DNA of 64,000 nt. Origin: Schizophyllum amplum (lineage: Eukaryota; Basidiomycota; Agaricomycetes; Agaricales; Schizophyllaceae). Position numbers and translations under genes: made by a program. The stretch covers positions 1,612,001 to 1,676,000 of the forward strand of contig VDMD01000002.1 in the NCBI GenBank assembly GCA_007026445.1. Direction: 5' to 3'. The notes under the pieces are model-generated. The model was not told where the DNA came from and did no database searches. It saw only the letters and a program-made list of their open reading frames with translations. Shown in pieces: positions 44,041 through 55,704 of the stretch. Numbering within the stretch: the first letter of the stretch is position 1; every line of letters begins with the position of its first letter.

Positions 44041-45560
44041 ACCTCGGTTTCACCCCTCTGCCTCATCTTTGACGCAAAGGTCGGCTTCGAGGTGCGGGCG
44101 TGGGTTGCCCTCAACGCCGGCTCCTCCCCACCCTCTCGCCCTCTCGCCAAAGGCGACCGACCTTCGCCTCTCTCGCCTCCGGAAGGCAACGACCGCCTCA
44201 CCTCTGCCCTCGCCCCTCCGCATCTCTTGCCTCTCTCGCCTCGCCTCCCTCGCCGGCCTTGCCAGCCCTCGCCGTCTCTCACTTGAAGCCCGCCCGTGCT
44301 CGACGCCTCTCGACACCCTTGCCTCGCCTCGCCTCTCGCCCTCGGGATCGCCTCACCTCCTGGTCGGCCCTCCGCCATGAAAGGCGCCCTCTCGACGCCT
44401 CTTTCGCCCCTCGATACCCTCTCGCAGGCGATGCTGACCGACGACCGCCCTCGCCTCGCCGCAACCCCTCTTCCCTCCTCCCTCGCGACGCCCTCGCATC
44501 GCCTCTCAAAGGAGGCGAGGCGCCAATTCTCGACGAAGGCGCCGGCCCCCGCCTCTCGCCCTCGTTTCGACCGTCCTCTCGCCCCGCGAAAGCGCCTCGC
44601 CGCATCACCCTCTCGCCCTCCTCGACCGATGCCTCTCGCCTCTCTCGTCCTCCGCCTCTCGATTACGCCCTTGCCTCGCCTCGCGAAGGCGCGACCGCCC
44701 TCGACCGACCGCCCTCGACCGACCGCTCGAAGACCGCATCTTGACGGGCGCCTCGACGCCCTCGCCCCGCCTCTACTGGTGCCTTGAAGACGCCTCTCGC
44801 CCTCGCCCTCAACACCTCTGCCTGCCCTGCCCTCTCGCCGGGCGCCTCCTCCTCTCGCAGACGCCCTCTCGCCTCGCTCTGGCCTTCCACCCTCCGCCCT
44901 CCTCCCTCTCACCCTCTCGACGACGCCGACCTCTCGCCTCTCGCCTCCTGAATGTGCCGGGCACTCTCGCCGGCTGGCCGCGAGGACCTTGATCTCGAAG
45001 ATCTCGCTCTCTCTCTCGGAGGCGCCCTCTCTCAAAGACGGGCACCAACCCCACTCGACGAGGCTCCTCATAGGCGCCTCGCATCTCGCCTCCGCCCTCT
45101 CGCCTCGCCTCGACAAAGGCGAGGTCACCCCCTCGCCTCGGAGGCCTCTCCATGACGATCTCGCCTCATTGAAGAAGAAGGCGGCGACCTCCGCCCTCTT
45201 GACCGACCGCCTCGCCCTCCGCCCTCTCGCCTCTCTCAAAACCTCTGAACGAACGCGACCTTGCCCTTTCGTCTTTCGGAGGCGCCATTGGAGGCACCTC
45301 TTGCCCTCTCTCGTCTCGGCCGCCCTCCTGAAGACAACACCCGCCGCTCGCCTCTCTCGCCTCTGGCCTCTCTCGAAGGCGTGTCAGAAGGAGGCAACTC
45401 GCCCCACATCGCCCTCGCCTCGAAGCCCTCTTGAAACCTCGCCCCAACTCGCCCTCTCGCCTCTCACGCCCTCGCCCTCAAAGGCCACACCCCCTCAACG
45501 AAGACCGCCCTTCGCCTCGAAGGCGACCTCTCGACGACGCATCGAGGGCATTCCCGCAAC
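44040..45560. repeat. 1.5-kb CTCGCC-type degenerate satellite
   Basis: Nearly every 6-9 bases repeat a CTCGCC, CTCTCGCC or TCGACG word in changing combinations (CCTCTCGCCCTCGCCTCG). All six frames stay open for hundreds of codons (up to 406), giving Arg/Gly/Glu or Pro/Ser/Leu-only products. These are composition artefacts. It begins about 400 bp upstream of the XPG-like start codon. Confidence 0.8.
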
Positions 45561-45649
45561 GCCGTCGCCCATCTCGACAGTATAGACGCCGTCGGGGATG
45601 CGTCGGTGCAAGGCGCCGACAGCGCTGGTTTGACTCTTAAGTCGTACTC

Positions 45650-46700
45650 AGCGCCAGTGCGAGTCCAGCAAATAAGATGCTACGCACCAAGGCTTGCCAG
45701 CACCACCTTTGGTGTGCCCTCTCTGTCAATCTTCTTCACCTGGGTTGTGTCCAGCCGCTGACCCCGCTCGGCCTGCCAGTCCTTCAACTCTTCGATTACC
45801 TTGAGCTGCAACCGAGGTCAGTGAATGTACAATACACGAGCACCAAACACACCTTCTTCGCATCCAGGTACAGTAAGGTCCGTGCTCTGCAGTGCGTGCC
45901 ACATGACAGGCGTCGCTGAGCCGCTCGCGGCTTTGCCGTTCATGGCGAGCGTCGTTCGCCCACGGCTTCCGGCACCCTTCACACTGCGGTGCGCGGGCTC
46001 CGCACTGACGCTTGTTCGTCATCCCAGCACCGTCCGCGAAGTCGCCGCGCCGCGCGCTGGACACGGGCGCGCATGCCCGCGACCTGCCAGTCAGTGGCAT
46101 CATACATGTCATCTATGAGCCTGTTAGCAAGTCCCTGCGTACTACTACACAGTGAAAAGGAACTCCTGAAATGCAAGGGGCAAGGCCTACCTTATGGTGC
46201 CATAGTCTGTTATGCGTGCCGAGTCATCCATATCGGAAGCAACACAGCACCCGTCCGTTGCCCACAAGTGCACAGGTGTCGCTTTCGACACCATGTCCGC
46301 GCTGCTGCCCACCTTCATACTCTGCCCTCCAGCAGCGCCATCGTCGTCGTCTTCCACTCATCTGCTTTCTGACTGACAAGCTGCATGCCGCTTGAAGTTG
46401 CGAATCTTCTCGCGCGCCTTGTGGAATTCCACCGGCAAGACCGCCTTCGGGAGCTGAGTCAGCGTTGAATGCAGGCATGGACACAGTGGGCTCACCTCGC
46501 TGTATGACTCTGGGGGTGATGGCTCTACTTGTGAATGTTGTAGCAGGCGGCGAGGGTGCAGGGGCGTGCGCAGGTGCTTTGAGCGTCTGTGTGAACCTTG
46601 GCGCCACCGCAAGCATGCTGGGAATCGACACCTCTGGTGGTCTCCGAGCCACGTGGCCGGTACTCGTGGTGGGGGCAAGGGGTGTGTCACTGTGGGGACC
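45650..46700 (-). CDS. Candidate spliced gene A, unknown family, possibly broken
   Basis: Several minus-strand stretches read like protein and can be linked by splice sites. They are LPKAVLPVEFHKAREKIR (about 46440), a stretch containing MVSKATPVHLWATDG and DDSARITDYGTI (about 46310-46200), then TQGLANRLIDDMYDATDWQ (about 46140-46080). A Cys cluster CGARAPQCEGC (about 46000) and a helical end LKVIEELKDWQAERG (about 45800-45690) follow. The start and stop are unresolved, and the 3' side runs into the CTCGCC satellite. The same order (QGLANxLIDxxY, Cys cluster, helical end) recurs at 50.1-49.4 kb. I do not recognise the family. Confidence 0.4.
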
Positions 46701-47261
46701 GATGTATCCGGTGGCGGCAGCGCGCGTGATTCGGCACTCGCCGACCCGGGATCCAGATTCCAGCCGTCGTGGGAATGGTGGAAAAATTTGATTCACGCGC
46801 GCGCTGTCGGCGCGTCGCGTCCCGACGCGCCGCCGCCAGCATTGGCGGGGCGGCGGCGGCGGCGGCGGCAGCGACGATGACAACGGCACATTCAGTGGCT
46901 CCCGGGATGCCTTGGATAGCAAGCGCTTAAGGGTTCAATGGCGCACATTGCAGCCATAGATGCCCCAAACATATTAATATCTAGTCTATCTCCCTCATGA
47001 GATACTACTATGAGTACAGTAACATCGAGCGCGACAGTGGTGGGCGTTGTTGTAATGCGTTCACGATGACAACGCCCCGCGATGCTGGTGGCGGCGCGTC
47101 GGAGCGCGTCGCGTGCGTCGTCCTCGGACTTTGCCGATCAAACCAAACCGCAAACCGGAGGCGCAAGTTTTACTCTGAAGGCCCCTACATGCGCAACTTG
47201 TAAATCTGAAGACTCCTAGTTTGGCAGTGGTGCGATACATGCTAAGATAAGTATGTCAGAG

Positions 47262-48934
47262 CTATGAATTACAGGGGCAGCATCGTCCACAGGTGCTACA
47301 CAACTTGCTGACTCTTTGACCCGGTCGGAAAAAGTCAGCCCACGAGCTCATAGGCTCGTCGACCCAAGATATCAGGTATTTGACAATGGTGAGATGAGTG
47401 AAATCAGTGCTCCAGCCACCCCATTCACACACTCGACGTATGTTCCACCTACGATCCACCACAAGATACTGACACCCTCCCCGCCTAAATGAGTGAGTCC
47501 CATAAGGGCTGAAGTCCTCCCCTACGTCCAGAAGATTATTCCTGAAAAGCTCCAAGAACGTCTCTGCTGTCTTCCAGTGAAAAATCCAGTTCAGTAGGTG
47601 GTAATTAAGTCATCAAAGCACCCTCACCATATGCTCGGGGGCTTTCCCAGTCACTACCTTGGGCCGACTGCGGTCCGCGGTGAGTTTTGGGAACAAGTAT
47701 CCCTTCCGAATACCAGAAGCATCCAGCCATTCGCAAAGGGCCCGCACAGGGCATAGGTGGGCCTCATCCGCCTCCAATCGCCATAAGACAAAGGGCGTAA
47801 TGTCTGTGAGATCCAGTCAGCCTTCGACTTCCCAATGAATCAAGGACAGGAATAGACTTACTGCCTTTCTTATCTGTCTTCCTGAAAGGTAATCGGAGCT
47901 CAACACTGCCGTCTGCATGGAAAGTGAGGTCCTGCATTTGTATGCGAAGGACCTCATCAAAGCGTAGAAGGCAAATGAAAGCAAGGGTGTACGCGCATTG
48001 AAGAAGGCGTGCCCTGAGGTCATCGGCTTGGCTTGGGCCGTACAGTCGACGATTCAAAACATAAAGCTTCCGCATAACGCGCTACCACAAGGGTTAGCAG
48101 GTCTGGTCAAATAATCATGGGGATATGTACAGAAGTGATGGCTCTTGCAGCCGTTGGCGCCTCCCCCGCCTGAACCTGAGCGTCCTGAGTGAGAGAAATT
48201 CGTAAGCCAGGAGGAACAAACTGACCTTGCGGCGCTGCAACCCTATCATATAGCGCGAGACCAAGGAGGAGATGGAGGGGTTGCCCACCATCCTGCCTGT
48301 CGCTGCATCCCTGTGCCATTCGATGTTTCCCAAAGCGAAAGTAATGCCAAAGAGGTGGGTCAAGGCTGCGCGCATCTTCTGAGCAGTGGTAAAGCCACTC
48401 CTGCGCTGCTTGGCGGGCTTTTCCAGGCCAGTTTTAAAGTCTAGGCCATCGCACCTGGGCAAGGCTTCAGTAAAAGAGCAAGGAGGCCACTATAGACGTA
48501 CTCTTGCATGATGAAGCCGCAGATGAGTTCAGGCATCTCCTCACAAGGATCTTGCCCCCACTTCTTATTGTCGGGGAGGACAAACTTGTTCTCCAGAAGC
48601 CACTCATAGAATCGTTTGGCCAGGCTGCGCAGGGTGTGGAAAGAGGGTAAGTCTTAGAGCTAAGGTGAGGTCAGGTAACGCACCTTCGGTAGTCGGCCTC
48701 CGTTTTATTGGTCACGGATTGGGCGGCCTGACTGAGGGTAGACTTGAGCGACCCCAAGGAGTTGCGGAACTGGGAGGTCCTTTTGTCTGGAATGACAGTT
48801 TCTCGCTCTGCCGAGAGGTCGTCGTGGAGAGCCAACTGATAGGTCAAGGCCTGCTCGGTATAAGGTTCGACGTCAGAGTGAAGGGCATGACTGAGCCCAG
48901 GAAAAGATGAATGTTCTTGCACAAGAGTGGCCAT
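47262..48934 (-). CDS. Crypton-like tyrosine recombinase
   Basis: Exons 48934-48684, 48624-48502, 48454-48226, 48184-48131, 48081-47862, 47803-47628 and 47570-47262 total 1362 nt, 453 residues. An in-frame ATG at 49057 would add 41 residues across a 15-bp G run. The catalytic set of tyrosine recombinases is complete: Arg259 (CLLRFDEVL), Lys287 (PFRKTDKKG), His377-x2-Arg380 (GTHSFRRGG), Trp401/404 (CEWGGW) and Tyr416 (TIVKYLI). The N-terminal 200 residues are a helical core-binding region. Intron-rich recombinases of this kind are the only gene of Crypton DNA transposons in fungi (family knowledge). A circular-intermediate, crossover-type integrase activity is inferred. The C-terminus is Cys-rich (CSTCGRCCPC). 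Genes A and B flank it on the same strand. Confidence 0.85.
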
Positions 48935-48939
48935 GATGA

Positions 48940-48954
48940 GGGGGGGGGGGGGGG
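48940..48954. repeat. 15-bp poly-G run
   Basis: A homopolymer of 15 G lies just upstream of the recombinase ATG. If translation starts at 49057, slippage here would shift the frame. Confidence 0.8.
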
Positions 48955-49066
48955 ATTCAGGGAGGAGAAAGGAAAACAGGGGGCTTCGCATATTCGCCGC
49001 TCCTTGTCTTATTTGAAAATGCGGCACGTGCTGAGCGCTGAGCTTTGAGGCGGACATGATTCCGAA

Positions 49067-50480
49067 TTAGTAACAATGCATGGATGGACGCCGCGGCTGC
49101 GCGGCGCTTTGACAAGGCAGGACGGCCGTCCTTTCGCATATCCCCCCATTTGGCATACCCTCGTCCCCTTCATAGCTGGCGTGAACCGCAATAACCTGGG
49201 AAGCTGTGGGCAGCAGTGTGCTGCGGTCATAATCAGCACGCTCCGGGGAGAGGCGGCACGATTTCACCCTTAACCCATCACACTCTTTCCATTGGTTATG
49301 CACCTCAAACCATCCATTCCTAATACAACAGATCGTATACATCGCCATATTTGCCTCGCGGGCCGCTGCGCCCATCTGTCGCCCGCAGGCGTCGCTGTCA
49401 ATGCCATGCCCACCGCCGCCCGCCTTGACACCCTGCCCTTCCAGCAGAGCCGCTGCCGCCTGCCTCGCATTGGCCTTTTGAGTTTCAAGCTGTGATTCGA
49501 GGTTGAGTACCTTCTCGTTAGCTTCGCAGAGTTCCACCATCAAGGCTGCCTCGAGTCTTTCAGCTGCGAGAGCTACGAAGCATAATCAGAGTTGTGTATG
49601 GGTAGGAACACGAAGAGCTCACATCACCAGACAATTCTGCGCGCCGGGCGCGGATATTGACGCATGGCGAAGACCGCGCACGGAGGAGCACAGGCACCGT
49701 GGACGTCCGCAGCGCGAGTGTTGGCACCGCAGCGGGCGTGCTGGGAACCGACGGCGGACACGGGCGGCGGCGACACTGACGAGGTCCCGCTAGCGAGGTC
49801 AATGAGCTTGGGGACAGTCTTGCCGGCAAAGCACTCGGCTGCGATGAGCACAGGAGGGAGCGCGTCGGACTGGAGGGTATCAACCTGGGGCCATGGTCAG
49901 TGAGCAAGTTAGGGACAACGAGGCCACGCACGGGTGCACATTACAGGGAGCCCAGAAGGAGATGGTCGAAGATATATGCAGATTGTATGCGGGGGCAATC
50001 TCGCACTCAGGGAGTAAAGCTGTATGCTTCATCTATGAGCTTGTTAGCAAGCCCTTGTGTATGAGGGGTGAGAGAACTCAAACTCGCTTCGAGGTCTCTC
50101 ATTGAACATTCCCCGAGGTATACGCCTGGATGTTCTCATATGTAAGGGGGCATGGCTCAGCCGTACGCCTGCTCCGGAGGCGTCCGCGGGCCAGCCGAAA
50201 CCGGCGAGATCTGCATACATATGTTAGCACATGAAGAAGGAAGGCGGGCCAGGATGTGGGACGAAGTGTAAGACCCGCTCAAACTGTCAAGGGCAATAAC
50301 GCGAGTTCCCAGTGTGGTGAGGGCTCAAGCAAGTCACCCTCAACACAAGACGTGGTGCGAGGGGAATAGGACCAAAGTGAGGGCGTACCTTGGAGATATT
50401 GGTACGGACGCTCGCCACAGGCCGATCCCGCGCAAGCTTCGACTCCGGCGGTCACAGGGTATGGAGAGGGAACCGCCATC
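49067..50480 (-). CDS. Candidate spliced gene B, unknown family, possibly broken
   Basis: The minus strand contains TQGLANKLIDEAY (about 50065-50020), a stretch with VLIAAECFAGKTVPKLIDL (about 49860-49800), a Cys group (CGANTRAADVHGACAPPC) and a strong coiled coil (AALMVELCEANEKVLNLESQ and onward, about 49565-49440). Candidate A shows the same order. The ATG may be at about 50480 (MAVPSPYPVTAGVEACAG). Phases between pieces were not resolved. No family is recognised, and it could be a decayed transposon-associated gene. Confidence 0.4.
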
Positions 50481-51290
50481 TTGTCTTATGTGAGGGGAAG
50501 GTTGATGCGTGATCGTGCTGTTAGGGCGTCGGCGCGCATGTCTGCGATGATCATCAGGCAATGCGTCCTGGAGCGCACGTCAGCGTGTGCTTGCTGCGGT
50601 AGAAGGTATCAACGCACCTATGGGTCGCCCATACCTCGCAACTCCAGTGCCCGTCCGCGTCCGCGCGCACTTGCTGGGGCTCTCGCGGCGACTTCTGTGA
50701 GATGCGGGTTTCGGTGAACGAGGTGCAGGGGGACGAAGAAGGGGTGAGTGCATGCGAAACGACGGTGAGGCGGGTCGGAGCGAGTGAGTAATGAGATCAA
50801 AGAAAGTGGGGGTGCGCGGCATGTGTGTGTTCATAGGGACTATATGGGGTGATTGGTGTGGCGGACTAAAGCCCGCGCGTGGGCGCGGTGAGTGCACAAG
50901 GGATGAGTGAGTCAGAATTCGAGGAGCAGCGAGCGGGAGGAATAACGGCGAACAATCGATGGGCGAGGCGTGAGGGAGCGAAAGCGCAAGGGCGTGCGAG
51001 GAAGGGAGCACTAGAAATGCGAAGACTGGCAAAAGGGCGAAAGTGCGAGGCGAGGCAATAGCTATCAAGGACAAGGGAAGGCGATAACGATGGCAAATGC
51101 GAGCAGACCGTCGAGCCGAGGGCAGGTGGCCCATTTGTCAAAACAGACGCGGCAGTGAGGACATACTTGGCCCTGTCGCGCGCAAGCCGAAATTGGTGCG
51201 GAAGATTCCAGCGTCCGACGCGATCACGTGACTTGATATGAGCTGCCAGTCTCAGGCGACGCGTCTTGTTGACAAGCACAACGCCCTCAA
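50481..51290. other. Spacer, no gene seen
   Basis: GC-rich DNA with short open frames on both strands and no domains. Nothing is supported. Confidence 0.3.
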
Positions 51291-53160
51291 GTCACGCGTC
51301 ACGGACAACACCCAGGTATAAAATTGCCCAATTCTCTTCTCCACCCACACGCCATGCCTCCAGCCCTTGAACCTCTCTGCAGGCTGATGTGCGCGAAGCT
51401 GCGCCTGCATGAGCTCGGGGGCCAGGGCTCCGGTGTGCTTTCTTGAGGCTTTGCGAACCTCCGCGCCCTCCGCCTCTGCGCCCGCGCCCCACTCGCCCGG
51501 CGCGCCTTATTCCCCCCCCCCCCCCCCCCCCCGCATCTTATTTGCTCGGCGCCTTGAGCGCCGCCCAACCGCCGCGCCGTGCGCGACTGCGATAGGCGCC
51601 CGGCGTCAATCACGCCGCGGCCGGCCAGCCCGGCGAGTCCGGCGCTTCCGGTGCTTGGACCTCGCGGCCTTCGTCTTCCGACCCCACAAAGCCTCGCCCA
51701 CCCCGCCACCGCTGCGACCGCGCGTTCCACCGCACGCGCGTTGCGCGGCGCGCTCTGGTGGCGCCCCCGCAAAGAGGAATTTGCGCTGGGGCAATTTGCA
51801 AGCAACGCCGGTGCGTGACCTCGAAAGCACGTTGGAGCCACGACTGACGGCGCCGCAGAGAGTTTCCGCGGGGGCCAAAGCCCCTGGTGCCGCGAAAGAG
51901 CGGCCAGCAATCGCGACGCACGCAGGTGATCGGGCGGCGTAGGGGTCGGCGCCAGCGTCTCCAGCGAAATTGCGCCTCGGCGATCCGCGCACACTTTCTT
52001 GCTGGAGCCGAAGCAGGCCGACGCACTGGCCCTCGACCGAGCAGCGACCAGCGCCGCCAGCCCTCGTCCTTTACGCGCGCCGCGTCTGGCGTCCCGCCGA
52101 CTGAAGAGAGCCCCCCACACCGCCGGCGGCGCGCCCCCTCCCCCCGCTGCCACCCTTCCGTGACGCGCAGGCGCCCGGCGCAGCGCGTTCAACGCCGCAG
52201 GCGCGCGCGGCGTCTTCGACTGGGCGCCACGCGACCCAACTCGCGCCTCCTCTGCGACGGGGCTATTTTTACGGGCGGGGCGGGTAGTCGCTTCCTTGCG
52301 CGGGCGACCGCCGGTGGTCGGTGCAACCGCCCCGCCCCCTCACGCCGCGCAACGCGAGCGCCTGTCAGGCGGTGGCCGGTACGCGCGGGGGTCGAGAGCA
52401 CAGCCTCCCCGACGTGCTTGACCCGCGTCTCGCGCAGCACGCGCCTCACCTCCCAGTCAACGGCTGAGACTCGCTACGCCCCGGCTTCCTGCGGGAGCCG
52501 CTGCAACGCGGCGCGCGGCCCCGCCGCCGCCTTCTGTGCCGCTTTTCAAGCGCGGCGTGCAAGCCTTTGGCGATCGACGCCTCGCGCCAGCCCCTCGAGG
52601 ATGCCTGCTCCACCGCCTCTCGCCGCAGCCACTGCCGAGCGCGCGCGTCAAGCACCCTGGCCGCACGCGGGCCCGGCGCAGCGCCTGGGCTCGCGCCTCG
52701 CACCTCCCGAACGCGCCGTCAGAGCGCCGGCGCCTTGTCGCGCGCAGATGGACGCCTCGCGCGCTGGGCGCGGGGCGCCAGAATGTGCGCCGAGCGCCAA
52801 GGCGCTTCCTGCGCGCGCCACCCGACGGAAGCGTGCTTTCGCACCCCGTGCCGCAGGCGGTGGGCGGCCGCTTGCTCGCTCTCGCGCCTCGGCGCTTCCC
52901 TTAGGCGCACCCTGCTCGGATTGGGCTATCCCGCCACCCTCTTCGGCACCTGCCCGCGCGACGCGGGTGCCAGTAAAAGCAGGGCGGGCGCCGGGCGCTG
53001 GGGCGCGAATGGGGGGGGAGGGGGGGAGGTGACGGACTCGGCGAGCGATGGAGCGGAGGGAACGAGGGTAAAGGGGGAGGTGAGGGAGGTGAGGGAGGTG
53101 AGGGAGGTGAGGGAGGTGAGGGAGGTGAAGGAGGTGGGGATGTAGCGCATGCGGCGGGGG
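51290..53160. repeat. 1.9-kb GC-rich low-complexity block
   Basis: The sequence is dominated by GCGCC, CGCGC and GCCGC words. It includes 21 consecutive C at 51512-51532 and, at 53078-53137, a minisatellite of about six GGTGAGGGA units. Open frames of 180-380 codons occur on four frames at once with Arg/Ala/Pro-only products, so no gene is called. Confidence 0.7.
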
Positions 53161-53509
53161 GAGGCGCCGTGCCTTCTCGCCTCTTCCAGAGCCCATTTGC
53201 CCGCCCTTCGGCTTAAGATCCCTTTATACCCTTACCAAATGCCGCTTACTCATCGTTATTTCCCCCCACCGTTCGGCGTATACAACGCGTGATACACTTG
53301 AGCCTACGAATTCTAGACACAACCTACACCATGGCAGAGACCATTCCTAGAGCAGTCAAACGAAACGCAGGCTTGAGAGATGAGTGTGGGTCGCTGAATC
53401 ACGCTGGGCTTATGCTGCGTTGCGGTCAGGTGACTAGGTACTCACAACGCAAGGCGTGCTTGAATTGAACTTTGAACCGGCCTTCCACTGGCGCAGCTCG
53501 TACAGCAGC

Positions 53510-55704
53510 ATGGGAAAACGAAAAAAGGGACAAACTCAGGACGACCGTCCACCAAAGCGCGAAAAAGAAGCGGAGAGCCCTCAGCCTTGGCGCTACCCGC
53601 TGCGCAACAGGATCCGCGCCATGTCGAATGAGGAGAGATCGCTGGTGGGAGAGCTGTGCAAGCGCAGGTGTGCCTGGCTCAGACTATTTCTCTCACTCCC
53701 GCCTCACCTGTCCAGCTTCTCACTCTTGTCTGAGGGGTTTGAGGCCGCGTTCCAGCTGGAAGACCTGTCTGTTCCTCAGTTGGCGGAAAGATGCCAGGAA
53801 GATGGGGTCAACATTGACCCCGCAGCTTTCATGGGAACAGAGGCGGATGACAAGGCCCTGTAAGCAAGCTCAACTACAAATCAGCCTTTACTGATCCTCT
53901 TCAGGCGAGAGGAGGCCTTTCGAAGCCTCTTCAAAAGACATGCTTATGCGGAAGTCAACGGGTGCGCGATCACTGTTCTTATTCCTTTAGCTAACCGCTC
54001 CAAAGGGAAGGACGCCAGGACCATCCACTTGATGGATCCTTCTCTGAAGTCCTCCGGCGCGCCCTTCAGTGGTCAAGCCCTGCCTCCAAAGCAGCGCGAC
54101 ACGCGCAGGCCAAGAATAGAGCAGAAAACCAGAGAATGAGAAACCGGGATCGCAACTTCGCAAAAATGTTACAGCGCTGGCCGGCAAAGGACGCGTTGCT
54201 GCTGCAGGCCTCCCCTTCAGGCGCGAGCTTGAACGCAAAGCAACTTAGAGTGACCAGTACAGGGTGGCAGGGTATCAACGTCAATCGACTGGATGAGGGT
54301 TGTATGTTGCTTCACCTCTACCTGCATGATCCAGCCAAACTAGGTGCGTAAGCCTTTTCCTGCATCCTGTCTCTGTACTAAAGTTCCACCGCCGGGGTGC
54401 CCAGCCCAAATCCTTGAGGGGTTTCGACTGGTGCCTTATGCAGCCCAGTGAGTACGCAGTCGCAGGCGCATGTTCAAACCTAATCCCTCTCAGTTTAAGC
54501 GAAGCCCAGCCCACAGTCATTGCAGACAGACATGGCTTCTGCCTCATTGTTCGCAGCACCATCTCTCAACCCATTCTGGGCCGTATGGGTGAAGTTCTGG
54601 ACGAGATATCGCGATTCGTTGAAGCCTGCCACAAGCCCTTTTCCGAGGCCGACATGCAGGGGAATGCGCGTGGCGCGCACTTCTTCTCCATCATAGGGTA
54701 TGATCGCAGCAATAAGACTGTAGGTTTAAACCTTTTCTGTTTCCTGCTATCTTCCTTGACTTGGGCCTGCAGGTGCCTGCAAAAGCGGAGTTCCACCGCA
54801 ACAATGAAGAGGCAGTCCAGCACCTTTTCCGCTCTGGAGGGGCAATGCGGCAGATTGAGTGGGTCGTTTTTGCTTGAGAATGAGGGTGGTACTGAAGCAA
54901 GCCTCCAGCCAATTCGTCACCAGCTTTGTGTGGGCGCGCTTTCCACTTATTGCTGAACGGATCACTCGAGCCGCAGTCCGCTTGCGACAGGCCTATGGGG
55001 ACAATGTGCGCCCCATGTATGGCCGTAGAAAGGGTGCCTTTGAAGGTCTCTTCTACAATTTCTGTGTGAACGCCCCTCGCCCATTACAAGGGATTCATCG
55101 AGTCCATTGCCTTCCCCACGTGGATCACAAGAATCTTGCCATTTGTGTTTGCGTCATATTCATATATGGTGAGCAGGCGCCTAAAGCCTTGGACCCCCCC
55201 GAAACTCAAGCCCTCACAGGAGTTTTCAACCACAGGGAGAGGTGCTGGCTGGTCATTTGGGAGGCAGGCGTCATTATTGAGCTGCCACCTGGGGTGTTCT
55301 TGGCCTACCCTTCCTCCCTATTCTATCATTGGAACGTCGATCTGAAAGGTTTGTGAGGGGTTCTTCGCCATTTGCCTGCACTAAAGCCAGCCTCAGACTT
55401 GGACAAAGCCCAAATTGTTGTCACACAGAACGGATCGCGCCCTGAGCAGGCCAACTCAGTGCCCCTTGGAGGAGAGGAAAGAGCAGCTTGGGACAGTGCA
55501 GCGGGGCGAGGATCCATGGTATGGTTTAATCAAGCCTCAATGTTCCAGTCCGCAGAGCTTGGGGTTAACACCGTCAAGGAAGCTCAGAAGCAGGGGCTGG
55601 ACGCAAGCTGTGACCACCTTGCGCTGATTGAGCAGGGTTATTTTCCTGCAGTAGGTCAGCCGCAGCTTCAAGTGGGTTGCGACAGTGATGCGGAGATCAG
55701 ATAG
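53510..55704 (+). CDS. TET/JBP-like 2-oxoglutarate/Fe(II) dioxygenase
   Basis: Exons 53510-53667, 53716-53859, 53905-53961, 54006-54343, 54405-54447, 54500-54719, 54773-54858, 54909-55168, 55220-55348 and 55397-55704 give 1743 nt, 580 residues. All phases join. The metal-binding HxD is His419-Val-Asp421 (LPHVDHKNLAI) and the distal His is 472 (FLAYPSSLFYHWN), after the strand CWLVIWEAGVIIELPPG. This is the TET/JBP double-stranded beta-helix pattern known from basidiomycete expansions. Earlier blocks (GYDRSNKTVPAKAEFHRNN, GAMRQIDQFVTSF) fit the family's pre-core region. The N-terminus is Lys/Arg-rich (MGKRKKG, RENQ-type basic stretch near 200). The family oxidises 5-methylcytosine or thymine in DNA; the substrate here is inferred. 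No chromodomain or CXXC is seen. Confidence 0.85.

Noticed and set aside
44019..45239. 406-codon minus-strand open frame
   Set aside because: It lies wholly in the CTCGCC satellite, is made of Arg/Gly/Glu words, and equally long frames exist on other frames of the same bases.
51299..53145. Overlapping frames up to 381 codons on both strands
   Set aside because: They are composition-driven in GC-rich low-complexity DNA; Ala/Arg/Pro-rich with no conserved pattern.
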